NCBI GenBank assembly: GCA_024305405.1
Contig: JAKNDB010000105.1
Span: 1,116,001 to 1,180,000 of the forward strand
Length of the DNA stretch: 64,000 nucleotides
Source: Dirofilaria immitis
Taxonomy: Eukaryota > Nematoda > Chromadorea > Rhabditida > Onchocercidae
Reading direction: 5' to 3'
Part shown: one piece after another, positions 1 to 15,000 of the stretch
Numbering within the stretch: position 1 is the stretch's first letter
Layout of the letters: each line of letters starts with the position of its first letter
Notes under the pieces: generated by a model
The model's database searches: none
Seen by the model: only the letters and a program-made list of their open reading frames with translations
Told to the model about the DNA's origin: nothing
Program-made: the position numbers and the translations under genes

Positions 1-3000
1 ATGATATGGGTATCAAATCCCAATTTCATAACTTAAAGCACTTCTTCAATGGTAATTGAAATTAACACTTCAACTTGCTTTACAAAACATCAACCACAAA
101 ACTTTAAGTTTTAAAATAACCTTAACGTAATCTTTGCCGCAATCATTCGATTTCTGCACATCAAAACGATTAAAATACAACGCTACGTGATAGCCAAATG
201 GTACCGAAATGTCCCATAAACAGTAAGCAAGATTCGGATAATCTTGTGGACTTTTGGACTTGTAAAAGTACCTGTCATACGATTTGTTGTAAATCCACAT
301 TCTGTAAAATAATAGTTTACAAGTAAATAAAAGTATCCGTGTTTAAATGTTAGTGTTGCTAAAAATGGTTCACATAAACACAAAATAAATTTACCATCCT
401 CGAAGCCAGAAAAACTGTATTCCAGACGAAAGCCCTTTCGTTCAATAGACTTATCTGTGTTAAAATAAAGTGTTAGATATCGTCCTCTGGACTTCACTTC
501 TTTAAATCGATCTTGTATTGGTTCATCTTGGGGATTATTGCAGTATGTGTGTACTAATGATGCATCAGTACCACTTCCTACAATAAGTTATGGAATCACC
601 AGAAGGAATTCTTCCAAAAGCTTTTGAAGAAGAAGTGATACGTTTGTTTTTGATCTAGCTTAATAGCTAGTCTCTTCGCAGATAAAAATGGTAAGCTTTG
701 TCTTCTTTGAATAAAAAGAATAAAACGATAAAGTATTTCCACTCTTATTCTCTTCAAAAAAAACAAACAAACCGGAAGGAATATCATGCACAAGAATTTT
801 TTCAACTATTAATGATAGCTTCAAATTACCTTCAAACAATTTCAAGAAATCGTGCTTGCATTCCACATTATATTCCAAATCCATATCAGTTATTCCGATC
901 TAAAATTCTCCTTGATTTAAATTTATCAGTAATTTTCTAGCATCTTTTCAGGACTGAAAACTATGGTAAAATCAATAAATAAATCTAACAAACATTCACA
1001 ATGAGTTATATCTATAAAATTGCCGACAGCGTGTATGAAATCAAGCGTAAGCTATTTTTTCTCATTATTACTATATTTTCGACTTTTTTTTATCAAGCAA
1101 TGCACGGAATGTTGCAGCTTTTTCTTTCTACAGTTGATCAGACCTTAACAATTTGTCCTTCGGGAGCTTTCAAACTCCACACACATTGTGTATTAGGTTC
1201 ATAGGTACTATTTTCGGTTTCATAAAAGCCGGGACTTGTTAAAATACCCGGTTCAGGACCTTGGATCAAACCGCCGCAAGCTGAAATAATTTTATGATAA
1301 TTAAATTGCGAGAAGATGAATTAATGCAAAAAAGCATGTAACGTGTGCGGTAAGAATTTCGTGTCATTTTAAAAAAATTATGGCATAACAAAAGTTACAT
1401 AAGAACTGGACGGTAAGATTGAAGGAAATTGATGATAAATGCAGCCTTTGAAAAACATGGATATCGAAAATTCTATGTGGTAGTGCTATTGTGAAATTAG
1501 TAGTTTTTTTAATAATCCGTCACAATAGCGTGCTTCGAAAGGCCATGGTTCATTACCGAGCGCTGAAAATTACCGGATTCACAAATCGATTTTTCCTCAA
1601 ATATATTATTTAATTAATGACCTGTTTAAATGTACTAGTACTGAAACTAATTAGAAAACTTGTACTCTTCAAAATACTATTTAATGTTCAAACAAAAATA
1701 TTGCAGATGCAAATTTCCCAGTAATTATAATTATATGAATGACGGGAAAAAGAAATACAGGAAAATATAGCTCAGATTAAGACGACTAATTACCTGTTAT
1801 AAGAACATAGCTTTCAGTGTCCAAACACCTATTGTTAGATTTCCGATACGTCTTTTTCAGAAGATGAAAAATTTTTAAAACGCAATACGGTGGTGCCTTT
1901 AGAAATTGGCGTTCTATTAGTAAATGACAGTAGTCTGAAATTACTGTTGAAGATTATCGAGCTTTATAAAAACCCAAATCTAATCTCATGATCTCTACAT
2001 GATCATTTTTTGAACATCTTTACACAGTAGTAACCACTTGAACAAGTAGCATTTCACAGAATAAGGCATGTCGGATTATTTTATATAAAAATAAAGACCA
2101 ATATTAGATGATGTGGTGGCCGGATATTTCGGAATCTTTACACCTTTCAATTCAATTGTTCTATTCCTTTTCACATGATACATGCATCCATTTTCATCGA
2201 ATTCCGCTTCTACCTCAAAAAAAAGTCACTGAATGATCAAGAAAAATTCAGATTTCCGTATATGATTAGAATTTATAAAAATCTGCATCTGCAAAATCTG
2301 TAAAATTATTAGAAAGATTTAGCAGTGTTTCAAAATTAACAGATTCGAAAGATTGAAAAGTAATCTTAAAATGTTAAGATATTATTAAGAATTGAATGCT
2401 ATACTTTGTAAAGCAATGCAAAAAAGATTTCGGCCTTCCACTAATGTCAGCATTACCTTGAAGTAAGTGATTCGAAATGGAGCATAAATTTTCTCGGACG
2501 ATATCTCATGTTCATGCATGTTTTGCTTCTCATATGCAGCAACTCGATCATTATAGCGTATCGTGATTAAATCTGCCGTCGAAATAAATCGCGTTTCATT
2601 AGAACAGAAATTTCGATCCACGAATCCGTAATAATCCATCATTTTATTCATACCATTAGCAATATAGATATCCGGATAACAGCCAACTTTGTTGTATGTA
2701 GTTTGATAGAAATTCTTCAAAAATATATAAAGTGAATTAGAATTTTTTTGAATCATGAAATTTGTACAAGCTCAAGAGAAAACTTTGCTTTTATTTCGAA
2801 ATTTTAATATCGGATATTTTGCCAAAACATTATCTATTTTACCAGATAATCATCAATTGATCCTTCGGAATTTACCTCGTCTTTGACAAAGACGAAATCG
2901 AAGACATAACGGAAACCGATTCCTGCTCGAAATATCCATTCACATATTATATGTGACTGAAGCTGATTCGGATAGCCTGGAGTAGTAATGTAACCAGAGT

Positions 3001-6000
3001 CATCATTTACAACTCCTCCACATTCTGCAAAAGAAACTTTAATCAGTGCTTATAAGTATTTGATCCATGCAGTCGAGGTTAACGCTAAATGATCGATACA
3101 AATGAAGTCTAATATAAATTAAATTGCTACCTATTTTGCTGGGGACTAAACTAAGGTGGAAACCACATTTCCTATCCAAGCAAAACAAGCGACTTGGTCG
3201 GCCTATAGTATTGTTTGATCGGAATGAAACAACCATAATATTTTGAGATGATGTGAAATGTTTACCGCGTACTGCGTTCGACACACAAATTGGTTTCAGA
3301 ATATATTCTCCTAAAGATGTTCAAAAAATATAATTTAATTCTCAATTAAAAACTCAAAAGATAACAAAGCTTCCAATGATTAGATACACTAATGCAATGT
3401 AATATTTACCAGTAGTACTATTTCGTTCTCGCAGAGCAATACTGTCTTCCAGTGCAATTTTGAGTAAATAAAATCCACAGGTGATCAAACCTATAGATTA
3501 AATCACGATGGTCTCATTAATAAATTGTGATGCAATGGTTTTACAAAGTAATGTCAAAATTGTTACGTTGCATTTACGTAATGTCCTCGAGGAGCCACTA
3601 CAGTCCATTCACAAGTAGTTTGACTTGGATAAGGTTCTGGATAATTTGGACTAGTGATCACACGATTTCCATTTATAGGAATAACAATGGTACCTCCACA
3701 TGATGCTGAAAATACCACAAACAAGAAATCAGTACAGCATAAAACCCTTTTGAAAATTGAATCAGAGTTATTGATAAGAAGTCTTGAAAAAACAAAATTA
3801 ATTTCAAACGTTTTAAAAATTTTAATCCAGTTTAGGCTGGACTTACTAAGCTTATTTTTAAGGCAAGCAATAAAGCTTCGGTCAGTTATTCGCGTAAAAA
3901 CAATCTTAAAGGCGTCCATCAGAACCATGACTTGACCACGTGACTTTTAACTTTTTTAAGATTTTTTGAAAAAATGTACCGATTTCATAAGTAGCATTCC
4001 AACCCGAAAAATAAGCAAGTGAATCTGTTCGATAATGAATGTTCAGATAAGATCCAGTGCTGAAGATGGTACTTGGTGGTTCCTTTCTACAATATCGTCC
4101 AACTAACGGGGACAACTTTGAAGGTCCATCCCGAATCTCCAGGTAATTATTTGTGCATCTATAATTTTAGCCAATCACTTGATGAAATGTGAAGCGAAGA
4201 AAAATATATGACATCATCCCTTGAAAATGAAATCTTATATTACTATCTTCAAATTAAGTTAATTAACAAGTTTCTAATCAACTGAAAATGAATTTTGGAA
4301 TCTTTAGTGATGTACGTACGCATCATCATCCATCGAAGTGTCTTCAAGATTAAAGTTGACTGGATCAACAGTGAATTTTATGCGATGTCCACTAGATGCA
4401 CTGATTGTCCAAATGCAATCCAAAGAATTTGGTGATGCTGCAATTTTTGAATATTTTGCAAAAATTTTCTAATAATATTTTTCGAAATGAATAATTCCAT
4501 TTTAAGTTTCATCAAGAAGATTTATTGCAAACCGAAAAGAGACATATCTGCATACTTTTGGGAAATCCTGGTGAACTAAGAACTTTTTGAGAATCGCCTT
4601 CAGTCAGGATAAGCTGATCAGAACTACAATCATGCACTTGCTCTGTCAGTTGTAATGCAAAGCCCTGTATTGATGGATTCAAAACATTATAAAAGAGTAA
4701 AAATGTGGATATATTTTCAATATTTCAAAGAAAAAATGAAGGAACTGAAGGGAAAAAATGCATCAAAGTAGTAGTTTATTCTTTTGTTTTCCCTTTTTCC
4801 CGAAATAAATGAAAACGGCAAATATAAAAATAACTTTTTCGTAGTATTTGAGTCGGTCGTAAAACTAATAAAAACTCTTCCATTTGGGAAAGTTTTATTC
4901 CATCCAATTAGAGTACCACATAATTTGTCATCAGTGGTCTCATCCAGATAGGTAGGACTGGAGTGCTGGAAAGGATTAATTTTTAGAATTCAGGGAAGTG
5001 AATAAATATGAAAAAATTTCAATAAAATATTTGAATTATAAAAAACATGAAAAGAGATTTATTTATATATTATAAAGAAACGTTAGATAGAAGACAACCA
5101 AATTTTACCACAATGATACTATCTTTTGAACATAATACACTGTCTTCAATATCCATTGTAAGAAATTTGATCAAAATTGGTCGACTACTTTCCAGCATTA
5201 TTGACCACGAACACGATAAATTGTTATCATATTCACTGGGATAATTTGGACTTTGTATTGTTCGGTTAAAAACACCTAGCGATGTTGGTATGTAATCAAA
5301 CGACTGGCAAACTGAAATATATTGAATGACATTAATAGTTTTTATTAAGCAAGAAAACCTTAAAATCAATCAAAAGTTCTCACAACTATTTTAGCTCATA
5401 AAATTGCAATGAAAATCATAAGAGATGAAAAAATTCTATAACAGACATTATAGTATTTCTATAAAATAAAAATATATTAAAATTATAAATTGAATAGGAA
5501 TGAAAAAGTTCAGGAAATACATCGATATTTATTCATTGCTTCGATAAAATAACGGAAATGGAGGGAAAAAGATTTTGGATAAAATTGAAATTCAGTAATT
5601 TTAAATTTACCAAGTTTGTACTCAATTACGAATCCTTGGCCACCTCTATTCTGATCCGTCATGAAAAAGACTGTTATAACTTCTTCCGAGGTAAACAATT
5701 CTTCCGTTCCTACATCTTTGTGTTTGCAAAACTTGGCAACATTACCACTGCAATTCATCACATAAAATCCTCATAGCAATTCAAGAATTTCTCGACAAAC
5801 AAACAGTTTTCAAAATAGTATCAAAACTTACACAAGTTGTCCATTCTCATAATTAACACCACCTATATCTGATGAAATAGCAACATAGTCAAAACGACAA
5901 TTAACATGTTCTTCAAGGTCCATCGAAATTATTTTAAGCACTACACCAGTAAACATCGGTCGAATTACTGTCCATCGGCATTTTAAATTATTCGCATAAC

Positions 6001-9000
6001 CTCCATGCCCTATATTAATATATATATCAATATTAATAGAGATCCATAAAATCAAACTGCAACAAGCTTATGACAGCAAGAAATATATAAAAATTTTGAA
6101 CAGCAAAGCAGGAAAATAATATGAAGTAGATTAGGATTCAAGTAAAATATTTCCCTTAATGTATGTCAATTATAGTATCATTTACATTCTAAGCGAGAGA
6201 TTCATCTGATGTTAGAATATTCGAAAAATAATATCGAAATTCTTGTAATTAGACAATTAGACAAAAGCGTAATCAGACAAAAGCGTGCAAATAAAACAAA
6301 ATTTGAAATCTGTAGCAAACTAACATCTCGAAAGGCGATACATATCAATGGAACGACCTATTCCTACAGTCGACGTCTGTGGAAGGATAGTTGTGAATTG
6401 ACTCTTTATGAATTTTCCACCAGGATTTATAAGATACTGTGGCTCAAATGTTGCTGTAAGGCTGCTACCACAAGCGAATTCTATAATGTATTTTAAAAAA
6501 CAGATCAATTATTTTTAACTGCTTGGAAAACTGATGGTTTTTAAAAGATTTCGAACTAAAGAAATTTACAACCAATCGCACACATTTCAATATAGCGAGT
6601 AAAAAAGTCTGTTATTTATATAATCAAATAAAGCTGGTTCTAAAATTAAAAACTCACCCTGCATAGAGCTATCAGTAATTGTTTGATTTGTTTTTGGAAG
6701 TGAAACATTAGCCACAGCGATTGGGATATTTTCCCAAAAAATCGAAACGAACTTCCAGGTGGAGCATTGAATAAAACCGTAGCCAAATGCGATTTAATGA
6801 AAAAATCTGAAAGTTCACGAAAAATCAAATATTCAAATTGGACTTTCAAACAAAATAATTTGATCCAACTAGATTTTATTGGATATTAAGTTTTCTTGCA
6901 AGTCAGTTAACAAGAATTTGTGCCAATACCGTTTGGTGGTGTGTATCCAGCATAGACAAATTCCACTCGTCCACATTCATCATTCTCACCATTCAACATG
7001 CAAATTCCTTCATTAAACTGTAATATTCTTTTATTGGTCATTAATTATGGAATAAATCAAATAAAAATTAATTCATTCTAAAAAAAATAGAAAATAAAGA
7101 TATTAATATAATTAAAATAATTTCATTATTTTAATGAAATTATTATATGAAAATATTGCATGTACCTAAAAACATGAATTTTGCCAAAGATACTTATTTC
7201 TTACAATAAGTCCTTTCAAAGTATTCCTCTGCTCGATGTCAATATTATTTTCATCTCGCTCATCAGGAATTTCAATATTTTTTATTGAAATTCTTAACCA
7301 GTGATTCCTCTCACCAATCAGAGTCCATTCCAGCTGTGCAAAGTTTATTGACTGCCAATCTTCTGCTGCAGGTGAACTCACAAATGCATCATTTGTTACT
7401 CCACCAAAGACTACAAAATCAATACAATACATTCCCATTTTCTGATGATAATAGGATATGAGTTTTAAATAACAATAGTTACAACGGTCAGTTTTTAAAC
7501 ACCATTCATTTAAACTATACATCGAAAAGTGAAATGAGCAATAGTGAATTTTCTGTAAACTTTATAAACATCTTGATACCAACAAATCACGGCTAGATTC
7601 AGGCGAGATTTTTTATCAGTGAAGAAAAACTTTAGTATTATATTTGAATTATAAGGCCCAGTCGTGACTGATTCTTTGTAATAATTACAGCGGCAGATAT
7701 GCATCGGTAAGCATGAAAGATTCTATATAATAAAAGGTTCTCTAATGATAGTAATGAAATGATTTTCGAAATCTAAAATAATAGATGACCTTTTTAAATT
7801 TAATCATTAATTCCGGTTTTAATGACTCCATATCAGTATTGTCATCTTCATTGCTACTATATCTTAATCTTATCCAAAATGCCCGACTCTAAAAATATAT
7901 TGCTTTAGCTTTTTTATTTCAAATGATATGTGAAAGAAAATAAAAAATTCATTTGTTCTCGACTTCGACTAAAAGTCGGGAATTTGAGATTTTACGGTTG
8001 AATATAACTTCAGTATATCTGCAAAGAATGATAAGTAAAATGCTTGCTAAAACTGTTTTTGAATTATTGTTGTGGTACCATAAAATTTTCAAGAATTTCT
8101 CGACAAATAAACAGTTCATATAGAATTGTAGATAATTGTGGAACTTGGGACTTCTTGATAAAACATGAGTTCAGGAGCTAATAAAACCAAATCAGGATAG
8201 TCATGAAATGAAGAGCTAGACATACTGGAAGCTTTTAAATGGTAATACTTTTTTCTTGAAAACTAGATCAAAGTTCGACAAATTAACTTACAGACATTGT
8301 TGGCATTATATCATCAAAAGAACAAGCTCTTATAATAATTCTTCCGCTGCTATTGCTTTCACGAACTTCCAAGTAGGATTCTGCACAATATTCAGAAAAA
8401 GGTAGCTTCAATTTGCTGAAAAATTTAATTTTGTTGAACTTTTCAAAAGTTCAAATTTTTTCAAAATTTCTCTCATTTTTCTATTCTCTTTCTTGTTTGC
8501 AAGTCTGAATGAAAGCTGTTTTGTTACATATAATTTAGTACAAATAGCACTAGATATCTAATGAAGCGATTACATAAAAATTCACAAATAAAAGAAACAC
8601 TGATGTTTAAAAAGAATAAAAATACAAAATTTCGAGTTCCACTTTATTTCCTTCCGTGTTACTGATGAACCATTCGCATTCAAAATCATTTTCAATAAAC
8701 GGATAATATATGACTCCAGCGATCGAATGAATGATACCCCGCAACCTATACATCTTTAAATTGTCAATTTTCAATAAGCGATAAATGTTGCATAAAATTT
8801 CGAAAATAAGAAGAACAAACCTTCGATATGTGTTGAATAAGAGAAATGGATATACTCTAAATGCATAGTAATCAGTCCTTTTAAGTACACGCTGAGAATA
8901 CTGCTTGTAGAGCGTAATTCTCGATTGGCACATGCATGTGATGTTTGTTCTGTGTTTGCAGGATTGCACTCAAGATGGTATCTTGAAACACAGAATTTTC

Positions 9001-12000
9001 ATATTAATTTTTCAATCAAATTTGAAGAAGCAAGTCGATAAATCTGAACATAAATTATTGGTTAAAGAAGTACTTGAAATAAAACTTCTAATTTCACAAT
9101 TATATCCTTATTTTCAAAGGCAATGAGATCACATAATAATCTGCAGTATTTATTCATCAACATAATTGCTTGGAAAATAATCTAAAGAAGTAAATGAGAG
9201 AGAGGTTACCTATCGATAATAGGAAGCAAACTGGACTTTTTTATGCGAGCAAAGAGATTTTTAAAACTATTGATAATAAATTAGATTTCGTTTCTTATTT
9301 ATGACAATTTAACACACAACAAAAATTAGTTAAGAAAAAAATTTTCTTGGATTTTTCATCCATTCAGTAATAAATTTGCTTAATTTAAAAAATTGCTACA
9401 CTACAACTACAAATTCTTATTTTTTACAGAAACAATGGCCAGATTTAAATATATCACTTTAAAAATTGGTTTCCTTTACTTTCACTACAATTTTTATTTC
9501 GATCATAAAAACCATAAATAATTCCAGAAATTTTGAAAATTATTATAAAAAAGAAAATATGGAAGAACATACATTCCTAAAATGGATGCGTCTTCTTGGG
9601 CGCCGTCATAAACGGCAACGGTAGCAGCAGATTTATTGCGTAGTTTCGGAACTTCACGCTTGTTAAAAAGTAACTGATCGAAACGAAGGTATATACGCTG
9701 CCCATCTGCAAAAAAATTAGATTTGAAAGTATATCATATCAGAATAAGCAAAAATAAAATTAGTATCGCTGACAACCTTCAGCTTTAATAAGAAATTTGC
9801 ATTCGTCCTCTCTAACTGCATGTAATTGGAATGTTTTGAGTTTATTCTCAGCAGATAGCGTACCACCGCACGCCAGAGATACATACAACAAAAAACCGAC
9901 ATTGTGGAAGCGTTCATCGTCGCCAGACAAATAGGTCCGTTCATAAGGACCACCTTGGAAAACAACCAGTGCCTAAAATGCAGTTATTTTACTCTGAAAC
10001 ATCTCATTAGCAAACAAAACTAAAATACGCAAAAATTTATGAAAAAATAGGATATTTGAGAAAATTACCTGCTCTGTTGTTGATGTAACAACTTCCGGCT
10101 GTTTCATGTTGTGACAAAAACGTTCCAATATTTCCACATTACTGTAAATTTGTTCCAAATAGTAAAGCTTCATTAATTTTAACAATAATTCGTAAGCGGA
10201 CGACTAGTCAAAGCTAAATGAGATAAATTATATTTTATCGCGGCATTTCATAACTGTAATCAAGATGCTAAAAAATAATGATTTAAGCATTCCTTGAAGA
10301 AAATATGGAGAAGAAACGCACGTATTATTGCCATCATAAAATGTTATCGATCCCTCAAGGATATTGCGTGAGTTTTGGCACCTAAATAAACATAAATAAA
10401 TTAATTAATAAAAGGAATAAATAGGACCAGAACTTCTAAAACTAATCAGGAAAACAAATAAATGTCTCAAGTTATTCCACTGAAATGTTTGTTTTGAAGT
10501 TCATGCCAGACGCTAGAATACTAAAATAAGTAAAATATTGTAAAAGGTAAAACGATTGATTTGTGAAATTTCATTAGGCTGAAGAAATGAACAATTAATA
10601 GTGAAATATTCTTGAAGGTAAAATTTACGTGACATTTGTAGCAAAATTTGGACGCCACATTTTCATATCTGGTTGTTGGGGATGGTAACTTAAGATTGTG
10701 TGACGCGTCAAATTGAACCGAATCAAATAGCCACTTGGTGCTTTTATCAACCAAATACACTCAATCGATTTCGGATAAGGATTTGGATAATTTGGTGAAT
10801 GCAACTGAATAATTTCATTCTGTTTCACTGTAAAATATGCTTCTATTCCCGCTTTATTATGACAGGCAATTACCCCATTTCTCGCAAAAAGGAAAAAAAC
10901 TAAAGTATCAAAATTAAGTGAAATTTACTATTTCAAAATTCTCACTCTTTGATGGATAATTAGAGCGCTCACAGATAAAACATTTGCATATTTGCTTTTC
11001 AAGATAAATACATTTTAAGATGAATCCGAAAACTACAATGCCAAAAAGAAATAAATTTTATTGTTTCCGATAATATTAATGCATTATAAATAATGCTCAA
11101 CATAATTAAACACATACTGCTCGCTTGCATGTTTATTTCCAGGTATAACAGTTCCTGAATATGCTAAATTTCGACTTTTATTACTATAGTGAAAATAAAT
11201 CCCTTACTTTCGATGACAGCTCCACATTCGTCACCTATTTTTGCAGGTACGAACGACACTTTTCCGGTCATGACACGTTTTTTCACATCTGGTTTAGCTA
11301 ATGCGCTGAGGATTTTGAATTTTACAAATAACTCATTTGTATATGACGTGTAATTTTCCTTCTCAATGCTCGAACAAATAACTTTTTGAGGAAGACCGAT
11401 TGCATCGCTTGTACCAGAATAAAACTGTAATTCCACTCACTTTTGAAATATTGAAGTTTTATTTCAATTAATGTCAATAAATTCAAGCGACGAAAAAATT
11501 TCTAAAGTAAGATTAACTTTGAACTTGATGTAACTCACTATAATTCATGACAATTTGAAATAAAACTTCAATATTTCATATTATTCTTTATCTTTTTGTC
11601 ATTTCTCTATTTTTCTATTTTCTTGTCTTAACTGCTGTCTTTTCAGATCCAATCAATCTTTTTCCGATTAAAAAAGAATAATTAACTTACAGCAACACCA
11701 CTGAACTGTTCACCACCATTTCCAGTGCAACCTTCAATAATTTCAAACATTGACAGCTTCTCAATATAAAAAGCACTCGCATTCCGATGGGTGCAACTAT
11801 TTTCCACGTACATTCATAAATTCTTGAATTGTTTATTAATTTTTCGATATCAACAACTATAACCGTTGGTGAAGTGATGTCACCACCACAACCTGAAAGA
11901 CATTTGCAAGTAATTTAAATAAATTATTTTAAGCTTTTTCATCTCTTTGATTTTCAGTACTTACATGACACCCAAGATCGCCGTGATAGTTAACAATAAG

Positions 12001-15000
12001 AATATAATCTGAACACTGTTATTATAAACTGAAAATTCTAACGTACCATAAATACTTTGCGGTCATATAAATTGATAACATTGTTAATCATCAAATCTAT
12101 TTGGCTATCGCGAAGATTCAATACGTTATAGAAGGAAAATGAATACTTTACATATATGATTTTTAATGTACCTTCATTTGACCACGAAAGCCAAAAATGA
12201 TTCTCGGGTTCAGATTTTGAAGAGAATATGATATCAACAACTTCGTTCTCCGTTAAAATCCAAACTGGTTGACCAACATGGTCACAGAATTTCTGCATTG
12301 TTTTTGTATGATTCTGTTGACCACGGGTTGTCACTGAGGATGCGAATATTTGATTTTCACCAAACTAGAAAATGATAATTAGATAATATAAGCTTCCAAT
12401 TTATGACATGAAAGATTCTTTAAAATAACTCTATGGCTGCCTATCTTTCAAACTGGCGAACATGTTTTAAAAGTTCTGATTTCACTAACGATAATTTGAA
12501 ATGAGCTATTAGGTCCGAATACATTTGTTAACTCAATAAAATAATTCAAAACGAATTCATCGACTAAATAAATTTCAACTCAGGAATAAGAAGGCAATTT
12601 AAATTTCGAATTAATTCCATTAGCAAACGTATTTGACTTACTTTTGTCCAGCAAAGCGATAAAAAATTCTACGAGACACTCATTTCAACTTCGTTTTTTT
12701 TTAAATAATTTAAAGAATTCAAATCAGAATGCAAAAATGAGTTGAATACTTTAGTGAATTGAAGCATCATAGCGTTTTACAGTTGATGCTTAGATTCAAC
12801 AGAGTATTGCTGAAACTTGCAAACTGAAGAGAAAGTTTACTTCGAGATAATTGGTACGACAATACGGTATAAAACGATTATTTGATTCTGTAATTCTAAA
12901 AAATGGAATATCAATCGTATTCGATTTGCTTTCGTTGTTTGTATCCGCCATTTACAAAAACGATTTTCAAGAATCCGTTCTGGGTAACCTGGACTTTGGA
13001 GGATACCGTGGTGTCCAGATAACAAAATTTCATTGCATACTGCAATACTCTGAATCTTATTACAGTAGTCGAGATCTCAAATTGATATTTGCAATATAGC
13101 CAACATAAAATTCAAGATTTATCATCACACTATTTTTTTGAAATGCCAACTAAGTAAAAGATACATTTCCAAGACAATTAGCATGAAATTTGTTCAAGTT
13201 AAGTTTGTAACTAGTTCAAAAGAATCGTGATAAACTTGAAAGTTCGAAATTATTTCAGTGATACTCTTAATGATAAATCAAAGTTAAATTAATTAATGAA
13301 TGATATTAGAAATAAAACCAGTTGTATAATATGCGAGAAATCCAAAAGTGATCCAAAATGAATTCCTCCATGCTGACGATATCGAATTGTTAATTCATTC
13401 TTATCAGAATCAACGGATGATAACGAAATCTCTTTTTGGCAATAACGCTTTAGTATACGTGCAGATACAGAAGAACCTTCAGCAACCTTAACATATCACC
13501 AATCAGTATCTGACGATTATCATTTTCAAAAAAATTTGATTTTTCTTTAAATTAAAGATTCACATAATTATTTCCCTACCAAATCACACTAATTCTCAAA
13601 AACCACAAGAACATACATCAATATAATTTGGAGCAAATGACGAACAAAAACCATTGGAATCAGCTGAATTCAAATCATCAAGAACTGTAATAGTAAACGG
13701 ACTCGATTACCTGCAACGCATAAGTGACAATTTATTACCATGTTACAATGCAAATCTTAAGTACTCAAACAATAAAATTTTAAATGATTTTTTCCTCAAG
13801 CATATTAAAACCTGATGAAACATGAATGTGCCAATCACAATTCAGAGTTCGAGAATCTTTCAGCGGATATTGTGGAGCTGATAAAGCACCACTGTAACCA
13901 CTTAAATGTCCTCCACAATCTGCAAATTTCTCCTTCAATGTTATTTCGAATAAGCATTCAAATTGAATATATATTCAATATTCAGTTGAACTTATTCAAA
14001 TCAAAGACTAAAGAAATCCAACAAAATATCTTATTTGATAAATTTTCCTCAAATTGTCAAATAAAACAGTGAAGTATAATAACTAGCCAGAATCAATTTG
14101 TTCGTAATAAATGATAAATAGCATTAAATGTGCATTTCTTGTTGTTAGACGCATAAAAACATGACTGCTTTGAGAACGTAGTTCTTTAATGAAATGATCA
14201 TCGCATACTTCAGAATCTCGAAAAGTCCACCAAAACCGGGCGATTGCTCATTCACCCCATTTCTTAAATAATAATAATAATAATGTTACATGAACGTATG
14301 AAGAGATTTCATGCTATTGGCTTATTTATTTTAAGTTTGGGATAAATTTTTAGGAAAAAATTCAAGAATCTTTATAAAGTAACGGAAATCTGCTGAAATT
14401 ATTTGATTACTTCAACATTAATGTTCCTTCGTCGCAAGGAGCTGATATATTTTCGAATCGAAGAAGAATCCGTTTCGAAGATTGCAACTGTAATTGCGTA
14501 GACATTAATCAAAAAAATACTTTATTATAATAATATTTATAATAATAAAAGTTAAAAATAAAATAAACTACCGCAATTTGATAGTCACATTGGGCAAATT
14601 TCATCGCCGTCTCGGTATGAATTACAATTCTACCGCTCGTAGCTGTGTATGTTCTGTGGCAATCGATCTGTAAATTCCACAAAATCATTGGATAACTAAA
14701 TCAACTCATTTTATCACTGATTTCAAACTTCTAAAAGCACATATTAAAAACAATTTCGTGTAAAAATGTCTGACAAATTTTTTTAAAAACAGATTGATGG
14801 AAGAACGAAAAACATATTACCGTACGAAATCACTTACTTTATCATCAATAGCTTGCCATTTGGCTATAAAACCACCACCATTTACCGAGCGATCACTTTT
14901 GAATACAACAGTTAAACGATTTCCGGTAGACAAAATTGGAGGAGGAAGTAATGTGCCACAGAATCTCAAAAGAATTCTTTGAATAGAGATAGAAAGACAA

